Shown one piece after another: positions 22,650 to 32,500 of a stretch of 37,491 bases of DNA; position 1 is the first letter of the stretch; each line of letters opens with the position of its first letter. The position numbers and the translations under genes are program-made. The stretch comes from Candidatus Parvarchaeum sp. (GTDB taxonomy: Archaea; Nanobdellota; Nanobdellia; Pacearchaeales; GW2011-AR1): assembly GCA_020724955.1 (NCBI GenBank), contig DYFY01000007.1, positions 1 to 37,491 of the forward strand, read 5' to 3'. Below the pieces are notes generated by a model. The model saw only the letters and a program-made list of their open reading frames with translations, had not been told where the DNA came from and did not search any database.

Positions 22650-22970
22650 TCAAATATCAGAAATTTCAGACTTGATCTTTGAGATTTTATTGATTTTGTC
22701 GGCGACTCTGTCTATTTTCGTTTCAAGGTTTTTCTTTTTCTGATTCAGCTTCGCCTCCTTTTCCAAAAGCCTTGCTATTTTCTTCTGCAGCTCCCTCTCC
22801 AATTCCCTATCCTTCTCTATGCTCCCGGAAGTGCTTTTAATAACAGACCTTAATTCCGACTTCTCTCTGGAAAGCTTCCTCAATTCAGCTTCTAAATCCT
22901 TTACAGCCCCTGCCAAAGCCGAATACCTCGGTGAAACACTCTTTTTCCTAGTCCTCTTTTTTGCAGCCAT
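22650..22970 (-). CDS. Coiled-coil protein
   Basis: After a basic start (AAKKRTRKKS), residues about 18-106 form one long heptad-type coiled coil rich in Glu, Lys and Leu. No membrane helix is visible, so it is probably cytosolic. A TTTATAAA box at 23000-23007 lies at the 3' end of the surface gene upstream. It sits at the downstream edge of the surface locus and might contact the coiled-coil cytosolic tail of that neighbour, which is speculation. Confidence 0.7.
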   Translation of the reverse strand: MAAKKRTRKKSVSPRYSALAGAVKDLEAELRKLSREKSELRSVIKSTSGSIEKDRELERELQKKIARLLEKEAKLNQKKKNLETKIDRVADKINKISKIKSEISDI

Positions 22971-23000
22971 AGTGAAACAATAACCATAATCTTTTCTGAT

Positions 23001-23966
23001 TTATAAACGTTTCTTTAACTTTCTGATAAGCGTGTTGATTTCCCTCCTTGCCTCAGCATAAGAACTTCTTTTAATGTACCCCTTTTCTCTCGCCGTCTCA
23101 AGAAGGGACAATTTTCTCTCCAGAAACCTTATTTCTCTGCTCACATTTCCAAACTTAATTCTTCTTATTTCAGCAACCTCTCTGCTCCAATTTTTAGAAA
23201 CTTCTTTTACCCTTCTGTTCCAATAATGGTTTAAAATCACGACAAACAAAAGAAAAGCAGCAAAAAGAAAAATAAAAAAATAAATAGCTACGGATTCTTT
23301 CCCAAATGAATCCTCAAAATCAACTATTTCAGAGCTCGTTCCGGTAGAGCCTGCCCGCGACACCGTGACGGCAAAAACCCCTTTCCCTGAAAAATCAAAA
23401 TCAATTTTTTTGCTAATCTCTGCCTGATTCAAAACCTCAATGCTCTCCTCTTCTGAAAAAATTTCATTCCCTTGAAGGTCAAAAAGCTGATACCTCAATT
23501 TCGCTGTACTCTCTTTGCTCCTCAAATTAAAAATTTTCACTTTTATTAAAAGATTGTTCCTTCCATCAGGAATAACCTCAAGAACAGAATCAAAAAGAGG
23601 CCTCTCAGACTCAACCTCCAGAACTACAGGAATCGTGTTCTCTTCAGCTCCAGTTATCAAAATACTTCCCGTATAAACTCCTGGGAGAAGACCTCTCTCG
23701 GAAAAAACATTGAAGCCCGCCTTCCCGCCTTCCTCGAGGAACAATTTTTCCGCATCAGCAGAAAAAAATTCTGCTGAGGACACTGCTTTTATGGAAAAGT
23801 GTTTTGCACTGCCAGTGTTTATGAAATTGATAGTCTGGTTTAAAATCTCTTTTTCAGATATAGTATACTTCAGGACAGGATGGCTAAGCTCAACTTCAGA
23901 ATTCTGGGCAGAAGCCAAACCGCTGAAAAAAAACAAAAAAACAAGAGCAAAAAAAACTGTTTTCAT
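23001..23966 (-). CDS. Surface protein: signal peptide, two Ig-like domains, C-terminal membrane helix
   Basis: A cleavable signal peptide (about 1-20, ending ASA) precedes two beta-sandwich domains (about 22-118 and 119-215). These parallel those of the protein encoded upstream: both share LPGVYTG/GVYAG-type turns and a LFD..L.IP opening of the second domain. A membrane helix (about 226-248) and a basic cytosolic tail of about 75 residues with coiled-coil character (REIRFLERKLSLLETAREKG) follow. The start overlaps the upstream gene as ATGA. It is probably a membrane-anchored partner in a surface complex; no enzyme motif is seen. Confidence 0.75.
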   Translation of the reverse strand: MKTVFFALVFLFFFSGLASAQNSEVELSHPVLKYTISEKEILNQTINFINTGSAKHFSIKAVSSAEFFSADAEKLFLEEGGKAGFNVFSERGLLPGVYTGSILITGAEENTIPVVLEVESERPLFDSVLEVIPDGRNNLLIKVKIFNLRSKESTAKLRYQLFDLQGNEIFSEEESIEVLNQAEISKKIDFDFSGKGVFAVTVSRAGSTGTSSEIVDFEDSFGKESVAIYFFIFLFAAFLLFVVILNHYWNRRVKEVSKNWSREVAEIRRIKFGNVSREIRFLERKLSLLETAREKGYIKRSSYAEARREINTLIRKLKKRL

Positions 23967-25210
23967 CTCTTCCTCCTTATATAATATTTCTTTGATTTTT
24001 TATACCTTAATATGCTCCATCCTATAACAATTGCAGATATCAAAACAATAACTCCCGCAAAAACCAATGTCCTGTTTATCCTGCTCCCAACCTCAAAATG
24101 AGCGCTCGAAACAGCAAAGCCTCCGGGATAAGTTACTTCCACGGCCATTACATAATCCCCTGAAGGCAAATCAAGCCTGCTGAACTCTTTACCTAAATCC
24201 TTTTTCTCATAAACCCTGAAAGTCTCTTTCTCTTCAAGCAGGGTATTTCCAAAAAAGTCTTTTATGATATAGTTGGCAATAACATCAACTTCGGCTGCAG
24301 GCCCGACCTGCAACAAAGAAACAAAAGCCTTCAATCCTTCTCCAGAAAATATCTTTTTATATCTTTCAGGAATAGTTAAGGAAACATCAAATAAAGCCTG
24401 CCCGCTACGGACGTTAACCAATACCAAAACTTCCTTTAAAGTATTTGCACTCTTAAAAATAATCTTTCCAGCATAAACTCCCTGCTCATCTGGAGAAACA
24501 AAAACCAGAACACTTTTTGACACTCCCTTTTCCAAATAAATTCTATTGGTGTTTAAGGAAGTGAACTCTCCTATTCCTGTCAGCTCAATGTCCACGCTAA
24601 TATCAGAATTATGTAGATTCTTAACAAATATCTCTCCTTCTCCAGTTTCTCCTGAAACAACAAATATATTAAGTTCTTCTGGAGAAACTTCAAATCTCGG
24701 AGAAGCCAATGTAGGCAATCCTCCTCCGCCTCCTCCTCCGCCACCGGAACCTGTTCCAGCAGGAGGGCTTACTGAAGAAGAAACGCTAAAAGTTACAGAG
24801 CTTGAGTTTTCGTTTCCAGAAGTATCGTTCGCATATACTATCCAGGTGTTGCTTCCTTCACTACTCGTAATACCGCTGGCATTGTTCCCGCAGGTGATAC
24901 TCACATTAGTTGCTCCGGAATTAAGACTATACCAACAGGCACTTAGTCCAAAGTTATCAGAAACAGTATAATTAAGCTCAGTTCTATGCGAAGTGTAGGT
25001 TTCGCCATCCAAAGGGTATGTAATATTCACGCTCGGCGCTTCTCCATCAACTCCCTCAACAAATAAAGAAATAGTGCCTTGGTTGCCTGCGCGGCCGCTT
25101 ATTGACTGTAAAAAATAAGGTTTGTAAAATATGAATAAAATCGTTGATAATAACCCTAAAATAACAATAATCAATATAGTTAAATGATACTTCTTTTTTA
25201 GACAACTCAT
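23963..25210 (-). CDS. Surface protein anchored at both ends, Ig-like domains with poly-Gly linker
   Basis: This 415-residue protein has an N-terminal membrane helix (about 9-31) and GTISLFVEGVDGE. An Ig/cadherin-like domain follows (PSVNITYPLDGETYTSHRTE to SSVTFSVSS), then a GSGGGGGGGGGL linker near 155-166. Two beta domains homologous to those of the downstream protein come next, then a C-terminal helix (about 380-402) and a Lys/Arg tail. Many NxS/T sites suit archaeal N-glycosylation. A GTTTTAATAAC box near 25236 supports the start. The 239-bp stretch upstream holds no gene that I can see. Confidence 0.75.
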   Translation of the reverse strand: MSCLKKKYHLTILIIVILGLLSTILFIFYKPYFLQSISGRAGNQGTISLFVEGVDGEAPSVNITYPLDGETYTSHRTELNYTVSDNFGLSACWYSLNSGATNVSITCGNNASGITSSEGSNTWIVYANDTSGNENSSSVTFSVSSSVSPPAGTGSGGGGGGGGGLPTLASPRFEVSPEELNIFVVSGETGEGEIFVKNLHNSDISVDIELTGIGEFTSLNTNRIYLEKGVSKSVLVFVSPDEQGVYAGKIIFKSANTLKEVLVLVNVRSGQALFDVSLTIPERYKKIFSGEGLKAFVSLLQVGPAAEVDVIANYIIKDFFGNTLLEEKETFRVYEKKDLGKEFSRLDLPSGDYVMAVEVTYPGGFAVSSAHFEVGSRINRTLVFAGVIVLISAIVIGWSILRYKKSKKYYIRRKR

Positions 25211-25449
25211 TCATAAATAAAAAAAAGAAAGTTATTAAAACTTCTCTATCTATAGAACAACACTCAGTTGCGCACTTGCGCTCTAGATACATTCTTCGAG
25301 TAGTTAAAGGCGCTGAAAATTAAACCTTTATGCCTTAGCTATCAGGGTAAAAGCATATAGATTGTTCAATTATTTATGCCTCCCATTATTTTGCTAATCA
25401 TTCCGAAAAAAATGTCGGCTCGTCAAAAAATTATCAGAAAGATAACTCT

Positions 25450-25860
25450 TCAAGCAAGGTATATCTTGAATACGGCCTCTCCATCATAAAAACCTTCTCT
25501 GGTATCATGCCCTGCCGAAACCGAAAATGAAATTTTTTTGCTTTCCCCAGGAAGGATAACAAAATTATTTTCAAAACTGGCAACTTCTTTTATCTTTCCG
25601 CTCAGACTGACAAAAACCTCTATCTTTCTTTCATAATTATTGCTAAAAATAATGGACCTTGACGAAACAGTTCCCTTGGCAACATTTCCAAAAGAAAGAA
25701 ATGAACTATTTAAATCCAATCCAGATTTATCTGTTATGTTTGCACTTATATAGATAGATTTAACATCTATTGGTTTGTTCACCAGAAAATTTAAATATAT
25801 TGACCCAAAAAAAATAAAAATTGAGATGGCAAAAATGAAGATATAAATTTTTCTTTTCAT
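25450..25860 (-). CDS. Short N-anchored beta-sandwich surface protein
   Basis: This 136-residue protein has one N-terminal helix (about 5-26) and a single beta domain: SSFLSFGNVAKGTVSSRSI, then IEVFVSLSGK, then LPGESKKISFSVSAG and a final DGEAVFKIYL. The layout resembles the C-terminal domain shared by the 203- and 1718-residue proteins (a VNFG/LSFG strand, an S/N-rich strand, a closing strand). Its ATG overlaps the stop of the partner gene upstream as ATGA, so the two are translated together. Confidence 0.7.
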   Translation of the reverse strand: MKRKIYIFIFAISIFIFFGSIYLNFLVNKPIDVKSIYISANITDKSGLDLNSSFLSFGNVAKGTVSSRSIIFSNNYERKIEVFVSLSGKIKEVASFENNFVILPGESKKISFSVSAGHDTREGFYDGEAVFKIYLA

Positions 25861-26966
25861 TTTCTGATTTTTCTATCTTTCTTCCTATTCTTGACTTTAT
25901 AGGCAACTATGAAAACAACTAGGGCCAAAATAAATAGTCCGGAAATAAATAAAACCAAGAATACAAAATTTGTTTTTCTAATATAAACCTTCCCTTCTAC
26001 AACCGTTTTTTCTCCATCGTAGTTTAGAACAATCTCTGCATCATATTCTCCCTCCAACTCAGTTGTATCAATAAAGCCCGTAAGAGTCTTTGTCTCCCAG
26101 GGATTTAAAACAACTGAAGGAGTCCTGAAAAAAAAACTTTCGTCTTGAGTAGAAAGATTCACATCTGCAAAAACATCCTCTAAAACTCCATTCCAGTTGC
26201 TCTCTATAGCTACATTAAACCTCTCTATTCCCCCTTTTTTTACTTCTGAGGTGTAATTGATTACCTTTACATATAAACTTCCTATCCTAAAGCTATCATT
26301 AAAATAAAATCCTTTTCCATGGTCAATCGCTACTTCCGCAAAATAATCTCCTGGCCTATATCCTTCTACATTCAAAAAATCTTGAAACTTTTTTTCTTGA
26401 TTCGTCTCTAAAGAAACAGAATCAAATTTTACCTTTCCAACAATATTACCGCTCTCAAAAAAATTTACCTCAGGTGTAAAGTCTGCTCTTTCTGTTCCCC
26501 TGTTGATTACAAAGAGCTCAATAGGAAGAACATCCCCAACATTTCCATCAGGAACCTCTAAATACCCTTCCAGATATTTTCCTGGATAAGGAGCGAAAAT
26601 CTTAACTACACTTTTTATCTTAATCGATGTCCCAAGAGTGCCTCCTTCCTTCGGAACGCTTTCAACTCCTATGTAAAGCCTGTTGACTCCAGATGTCTCA
26701 ATCCGATCAGGCATAGTCAATTTAGCTTTGAATCCTTCTCCAGGATTCAGCTCTTTTTTATCAAGTTCTACTATATAATCTAAATCTCCTTCCACAAAAA
26801 CTCTAATCTTTTCATTATCTGAATCTGAACTAACTTTATAATCAATTTCAAATACCTCTCCAGGAGAAAAATCAATCTCGTAAACAGCCGGAGAAATTCC
26901 CAAAGAAGTTACATATCCTGCAGATAAAAAAAACACAATAAAAATTCCTGCTAAAACTTTTTTCAT
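25857..26966 (-). CDS. Type I surface protein with three Ig-like domains, paralog of the 409-aa protein
   Basis: The signal peptide ends near TSLGISPAVYEIDF. Three beta-sandwich domains follow, then a membrane helix (about 331-355) and a Lys/Arg tail (KVKNRKKDRKIRK). It matches the 409-residue protein at 27869-29098 in order, in the LGI(S/T)P start of the mature protein and in the PYPGKY motif in the second domain. The plan (short head, beta domains, one helix, basic tail) recalls DUF916-type proteins of Gram-positive WxL loci and COG1361 surface proteins. A TTAAAAAG box 26 nt upstream makes it leaderless and the first gene of a two-gene unit. Confidence 0.75.
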   Translation of the reverse strand: MKKVLAGIFIVFFLSAGYVTSLGISPAVYEIDFSPGEVFEIDYKVSSDSDNEKIRVFVEGDLDYIVELDKKELNPGEGFKAKLTMPDRIETSGVNRLYIGVESVPKEGGTLGTSIKIKSVVKIFAPYPGKYLEGYLEVPDGNVGDVLPIELFVINRGTERADFTPEVNFFESGNIVGKVKFDSVSLETNQEKKFQDFLNVEGYRPGDYFAEVAIDHGKGFYFNDSFRIGSLYVKVINYTSEVKKGGIERFNVAIESNWNGVLEDVFADVNLSTQDESFFFRTPSVVLNPWETKTLTGFIDTTELEGEYDAEIVLNYDGEKTVVEGKVYIRKTNFVFLVLFISGLFILALVVFIVAYKVKNRKKDRKIRK

Positions 26967-27008
26967 CCAAGCAATAAATCAATCAACCTTTTTAATCTTT
27001 CCATAAAA

Positions 27009-27620
27009 TTACAAAGCTGTAGCAGTAGCAGTTATTATATCTCCCAAAGATCCTTTCAAAGAATTTTCTGGAATAGTAAGATTAAAATCAATTCTCAAAC
27101 TATCTGCTGCAGAATCAAACCTGAACACATTACAATTTAAGATATTATTGCTGGTGTTAGCGTTATAAAATATTCCCAATGCAAATGTGGCATTTGTGCA
27201 ACTTCCTGTTTCTACATTAGAAACATTAATTTCATAAACCGGATTTGTACCTCCGATAAAATTAGAGGCATTTTTACCGACAGTTATATTTAATGAAACA
27301 TTCGTATTCCCTATATTCTCCAATATCAATCCAGAAGCAGCAGTCCAGTTACCTCCTGAAACTGTCCCAGAACCAACAGTAATCAAACTAGCAGAAGTAA
27401 ATCCCTCGCTAACTCTCCCTGAACCAAAATTAACAATATTTGTTGTAAAATTTACAGCAGCCTGCGTCTCTACAGTAAGATTTGCAGTTCCTGTGCCAGT
27501 CGCGTAGCCAGAGATCTTCAAAACCAAATCCCCTAAATTGGAATATGAATATCCAAAAACAACCAAAGAAACAACCGCTGCCGTTATTGCAAAAGCCAGA
27601 AGAAAATTTTCTGACTTCAT
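27009..27620 (-). CDS. N-anchored surface protein with the C-terminal domain of the giant protein
   Basis: This 203-residue protein has an N-terminal helix (about 5-25), a short GYATGTGTANLTVET strand and a domain with VNFTTNIVNFGSG, LILENIGNTNVSLNI and IDFNLTIPENSLKG near the end. The same elements in the same order close the 1718-residue protein (DSVNFG, LLENSGNAFVNVSL, DLNITVPENEG). Two cysteines (about 139 and 163) may pair. It could be a subunit of a surface polymer or a glycosylated cap; the small all-beta design loosely recalls TasA-like fibre proteins, which I cannot confirm. Confidence 0.7.
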   Translation of the reverse strand: MKSENFLLAFAITAAVVSLVVFGYSYSNLGDLVLKISGYATGTGTANLTVETQAAVNFTTNIVNFGSGRVSEGFTSASLITVGSGTVSGGNWTAASGLILENIGNTNVSLNITVGKNASNFIGGTNPVYEINVSNVETGSCTNATFALGIFYNANTSNNILNCNVFRFDSAADSLRIDFNLTIPENSLKGSLGDIITATATAL

Positions 27621-27832
27621 CTTCCCTGCTCCTGAGAAGAACCTGATTGCTCTTCCACAAACAAACTAATCGATCCAGAATTAGTTCCTTCCAAACTCTG
27701 TGAAACCCCGTCATTCTTCTCCTCAAAAAAAGACCCACTCAGATTCACAAAAATAGAACCAACAGAAAAAAGAATAGACAGCAACAAAAGCACAATTATC
27801 AATCTGTCGCTCTTTCTCACCTTCTTTGCCAT
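27617..27832 (-). CDS. Short N-anchored membrane protein
   Basis: This 71-residue protein has one helix (about 11-31) and a short external tail with GSISLFVEEQSGSS. The GxISLFVE element follows the helix of the 415-residue protein too, so this gene looks like the N-terminal part of such a protein without the Ig domains. It overlaps the 203-residue gene by ATGA. A TTTATAAA box at 27854-27861, 25.5 nt upstream, marks it as the first gene of that pair. Confidence 0.65.
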   Translation of the reverse strand: MAKKVRKSDRLIIVLLLLSILFSVGSIFVNLSGSFFEEKNDGVSQSLEGTNSGSISLFVEEQSGSSQEQGR

Positions 27833-27868
27833 TTCAACTAGATAACCTTTTTCTTTATAAATATTTCT

Positions 27869-29098
27869 CTATTTTGCAGTGTTTTTCAACGATTTTTTTA
27901 GGAATTTTTTCCTAAGCACCAAAAACCACAGCAAATTAACTAAAATTAAAACCCCCACAAGAATGCCCAGCATAATGACCAAGCTGTTATTGCCTTCGCC
28001 CAATCTGCTTCCTCTTGAAGATATTACATAACCTACTCCTATGACGTTGATGTTCGTATCAGAAACCTCAAGCTCAAAATCATGTTGGGCCGACTGTCCT
28101 CCATATCTCAGGAAGACAGAAGAATCATAAGTTCCTTTTCTGACTCCTGCAGTGTCCCAGTAAGAAACCATCAGCGCTTTTGACAAAGCCGGAATGTCAT
28201 AAGTTTGCGACTTAAAATCAGCCATGACACTCCCTTCCGAATTATAAACCAGCATCTGAGTATAAGCTCCTGTTATTTCACTGCTCCATTTGTTCTCAAC
28301 CAGCATTTCAAACTTGGCAATGTCCCCTAATCTGAAATTATTAACTTCTATCTGCTGAATTTCCAAAACTTGTCTCCCAACGTCAAAAACTCTTTCCAAC
28401 TTTGCCGTTTCCTCATCATAAATCAGAGTGGCAACCGCACGATATGTCCCCGGCTGTGCTTTAGAGCTGTCCCACTTCGCAACTATCTCAGCTCTCTTCT
28501 GGCTGGGAATTGAAATTTCATCAGATATTATGCTGTCCACTCTCTCGTTCAGGGAGGTATAAATATCTATATTTGCCCTGACTCTTGCCAAATCCAAATC
28601 CCCTCTGCTTGTAACAGGTATAACAAAACTTATTTCCCCATCGGCATTTGGCCCGTGAATATTTAATTCGGCTTCTGCATATTTTCCTGGATAAGGAACA
28701 TTAACAACAACCTGTGTAGCAACCCCTAAAGCCGCTCCTATGTAAGCATCACTATTCTCAGATTTATCAGGAAGCTGAACAACAACTACTTCTGAACCAT
28801 GCTGTCCTGGAGATAAAAAGGAAGGCATTTTCAGCCTGTAACTTAAATCCCTGCTTTCCTCATTTGCCTGCATTGTAAAAGAAACTTCAGAAACAGAAAT
28901 GCTCTGATTTAACTCGCCCTGGACCAAAACAACAAGATTGATATTTTTCTTGTCTGTATTCAGGACTTTGAAAGAAACTTCAACTTCTTTTCCAGCCTCA
29001 TAATCCAAAGTTGTCCTTCCAGGAGTAATTCCCAAAGCAGAAACTGCAGAAGACAAAACTAAAACAGCCAAGATAAATAAAAGCAATTTATTGTTCAT
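27869..29098 (-). CDS. Type I surface protein with three Ig-like domains (COG1361-like)
   Basis: This 409-residue protein has a signal peptide (about 1-21, ending SALGITPG), beta domains at about 22-135, 136-240 and 241-350, a membrane helix (about 374-396) and a basic tail (RKKFLKKSLKNTAK). It is paralogous to the 369-residue protein at 25857-26966 (PYPGKYAEAEL, and a similar C-terminal anchor). Its start overlaps the upstream gene by 11 nt with AGGGAGAG before the ATG, so it is coupled to it. A chaperone or anchor role for the short beta proteins is a hypothesis. Confidence 0.75.
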   Translation of the reverse strand: MNNKLLLFILAVLVLSSAVSALGITPGRTTLDYEAGKEVEVSFKVLNTDKKNINLVVLVQGELNQSISVSEVSFTMQANEESRDLSYRLKMPSFLSPGQHGSEVVVVQLPDKSENSDAYIGAALGVATQVVVNVPYPGKYAEAELNIHGPNADGEISFVIPVTSRGDLDLARVRANIDIYTSLNERVDSIISDEISIPSQKRAEIVAKWDSSKAQPGTYRAVATLIYDEETAKLERVFDVGRQVLEIQQIEVNNFRLGDIAKFEMLVENKWSSEITGAYTQMLVYNSEGSVMADFKSQTYDIPALSKALMVSYWDTAGVRKGTYDSSVFLRYGGQSAQHDFELEVSDTNINVIGVGYVISSRGSRLGEGNNSLVIMLGILVGVLILVNLLWFLVLRKKFLKKSLKNTAK

Positions 29099-29579
29099 TT
29101 TCTCTCCCTATGAATTTAGTTCCAGAAACTTCCCTGCTTTCATCAACTCCAAGAACTATCCTTCCAGAAAGGTTTTCCTTCTCATAAATGTCAACATCAA
29201 GAATTGTGTTTCCCGCATTTACAAGCTCATATTTGTCGTCGGAATTTTTTATTTTTAGGGAAACTTCAGAAACAATTGTAAGCTTTCTGACTTCGCTTGA
29301 AACAAACCCCTCTGCCTTCCAATAATAAACCCCGGGCTTTAAGTTGATTACAAGATTGTCTCTTGCATCTATTATTTCAGGAGAGCTGAACTCAATATTG
29401 TCATCAATTAATATCCTTTCAGCCTTCTCAAACTCAAAAACAACAGAGCTGTTTGCACTCTCGTGTCCATCCAAAGGAGCTATAACCAAAGGAGAAGAAT
29501 ATCCCATAAATCCTGCCAAGACAGCGAGGCTTCCAACTACCAAAAACAAATCAATCGCAATTATGTGTTTTTTGTTCAT
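29088..29579 (-). CDS. N-anchored surface protein with one Ig-like domain
   Basis: This 163-residue protein has an N-terminal helix (about 6-26) and a Ser/Asn-rich Ig-like domain: SPLVIAPLDGHESANSSVVF, then LKPGVYYWKAEG typical of fibronectin III-like strands, and a second small beta unit. It starts one base after the stop of the giant gene and overlaps the 409-residue gene, so the three genes form one transcript. Confidence 0.7.
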   Translation of the reverse strand: MNKKHIIAIDLFLVVGSLAVLAGFMGYSSPLVIAPLDGHESANSSVVFEFEKAERILIDDNIEFSSPEIIDARDNLVINLKPGVYYWKAEGFVSSEVRKLTIVSEVSLKIKNSDDKYELVNAGNTILDVDIYEKENLSGRIVLGVDESREVSGTKFIGRENEQ

Positions 29580-29580
29580 T

Positions 29581-32500
29581 TTATTCAGTTAAGCTTGCCG
29601 TGAAAGTTATTGTGGAGCTTCTCACGTCAGAGCCCTCATTTTCAGGAACAGTGATGTTAAGGTCTATTTCAGCGCTGTCTGTCGCATTAGTATAATTAAG
29701 CATGGCTAAAACCAAAGAATTGCTACCTATAGAAACATTAGTGAATAAGGTGGTTGAAAGCCCCCAATTAAAAGAGCCGTTTTCCAGTGTGTAATTGTCT
29801 GCCTTGAACTGGAAAAACCTGCTTGAGCCCGAAACGCTGTTCCAGAGGCTTGTCGCCTGCAGGCTGACATTTACAAACGCATTTCCGCTGTTTTCAAGTA
29901 AAAACGGCAAAGGAGAATTATCTGTCGTGTCGTTCGTTCCGTGCTGTGCTATAACTCCAAAATTGACGCTGTCATTCAAAAGAGTTATTGAAATAGACGA
30001 AGACAGATTAAAATTAAACTCGTTAGAATTCCATGAGCTGTATTCCTCTCCATCATAGCTTCTGGCAGTCCAGTTATAATAATATTGGCTGTCATAAAAA
30101 TACTGCAAATCGCCTGTTAATTCGTGAGAAGTAAACCCTGCATCTATTGAAACATGTCTGTTATCATTTCCTTTTCCAGAGCACCCTCCTCCAGCAAGAT
30201 GATAACATGTAATATTAAGCTCATAGGACACAGGGTCTCCGTCAATATCTGTAACAGTTCCCCACATAAACAATGGAGTTCTGTCAGTTGTAGAGCTGCC
30301 TTTTGAAGGGCTTATTAGGCTTGGAGTTGCAGGCGGAGTGTTTAATATAGTCAAATTGGAGGAATTAACTTGCAAGCTTCCTGCTATTGGGTCAAAAGCT
30401 CTCAGTCCGCAGCTCCAGTTCTGATTCTTGGTAGTATTCTGGCTTTCCAGAGTAGCCACAAAAAAAGTTCCGCTTGCATAGCTGTTATTATAATCCAGCC
30501 TTAAATGCTCAATGGAATTATTAAACCACCAAACAGTCACATTCATGTTGTCAGAATCTCCATCAATCAAAGACGCAGAGCAATGCAAGTCCTGTAATGT
30601 TCTGTTGCTTCCATCTGTTGAATTTATGGCTATGTTAGATATGGATGGAATGTCATTGGTTTCCTCAATAGTATAATTGCTCCATCCGGTAACATTAAAT
30701 ACCACTGTTCCTGCATTTAAAGAGGTAAAGTTATAGCAGATAGAGCTTGGACATGCCACTCCATCCCGATAAATAGCAGGATGCAGAAAATTACCAGGCA
30801 TGTTGTAAAAAGTTACGTTTGCTGAGCTATTAAGGCCTACATTATTGCTGACTTTCACTTCGGCAAGATTATTTCTAATAATTATGTCATTGCTGAGGTT
30901 AGTCCCACTTCCATCAACAGAATTTAAGAATTTTATTTCGCCGGCTCCTGTAATTTTAACTTCCAAACTCTCAATACCAACCCCAAAACTATAATTCTCA
31001 AAATATTGGTCTATAAATGTAAAATTAGTAGAAGATGACTGGGGAGCAACGTTTAAATCATCCACAGAACTATTTCTTAAAGCTATTGTATTATTAACAA
31101 AAGATGCTGTAGTAGACCTGAATTTTTGAGTAAGAAAGATGAATCCAGTATTATAAAAAGTAGAGTTAGCCACTGTGATGTTAAGAGCTCCGTTGAAATT
31201 TATTCCGTTTCCAGGAATTCCGTAGCAGGTATTATTGTTAAAAACAACGTCATTCCCAAACTGCAAAGTAAGGCATCTTGCAGTTACAGTTCCAAGAGTA
31301 TTATGCCTTATTATATTATTATCACTGGAAATAATTTTTATAGCATTAACTCCTGAAGCTCCTGCCACAATATTGGTATTATTGATTGTATTATACTCAA
31401 TTATGTGGCCATTAGCCTGATTATTGTCATCCTCTATATTCAAAACATGTGAATGGGAGCTAGACGATTCCAAAGTGCTGTTAGCTACAACAGCATAAAA
31501 AGATTTATTCAGAAAAATAGCATGTTTAAAATCGTCACCCGAAAAGTTTCCTTCTTTTATTACTAAATTGTTAATTGTGGTATAATTGTAGAGCTCAACA
31601 AAAACACCATGCCCCCTACTCCCATTGATAGAATAATTTATTAAAAAGCCGTTTCCCTGTATAGTGATATTATTCGCCAGAACAGTAAGACAGGTTCCGT
31701 TTGACTCCAGATTGGCTGTAACATTATAAACAGTATTTGCCAGCGTCAAATCTTTGCAGACATTTACATTTGTATCATCCGGCGCAGTCCAGCTATCAAG
31801 GCTGATATTTCCCTTTAATATGGGTGTGTAAAACCTGTTTGTATCAGGATAAAACACAACTCTCACAGATATGTTGTTAGGAGTGGATATCTCTAAATCA
31901 TTAGCTTTTCCTGCGCTAATCTGCGTTTCTGTTCCGTAAGTATAAGCCCCTGCTCCAGAATCTCCAACTTGAATTGTGAAATTCTCATTGTCAAAATTCA
32001 GCAATTCTGTTATGGTAACATTGACTCTGTTCTCGTCTCCTGCTCCTGAAACATTTATCTCACTGAAGACATGTTCTCCTCTAGAATAAAATCTGGCGCT
32101 TTGATTATTAAAAAGATCTGAAACCTCAGATGAATTCAAAGCTTTGTTAAATATCATGGCCTCATCTATTGTTCCGTTGTAAATTCTATTTGCCCCATTT
32201 GTTGCTCCAAATCTGGTTGCTGCGCCGTCGTCAGCTCCTCCTGGAGGCACAGCAGCAGTGGTTGCCCCATTTGTTCCGCCGTTATAATAAAGCTCCAAGC
32301 TTGGAGTAGTATGATTGTAAACTCCGACGAGATGTTGCCATACTCCGGCAGATGCAGTAGTGCTCGCCTGATCAAAATTCCCTCCGTCTGTTCCGTTTGA
32401 AACAGAAAACCTTATTGTCGGACTTCCAGATGTAATTCTCAACACCCAGCCTTGTGTGCCTGTGTGAGCGTTTGTTTCAGTTCCGGCAATATCCATTAAG

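Noticed and set aside
24546-24971. 141-residue plus-strand frame with a PPPPPPPPP run
   Set aside because: The proline run is the complement of the poly-Gly linker of the 415-residue surface protein.
25056-25292. 78-residue minus-strand frame upstream of the 415-residue gene
   Set aside because: It overlaps that gene's membrane helix in another frame, and no promoter or ribosome site fits.
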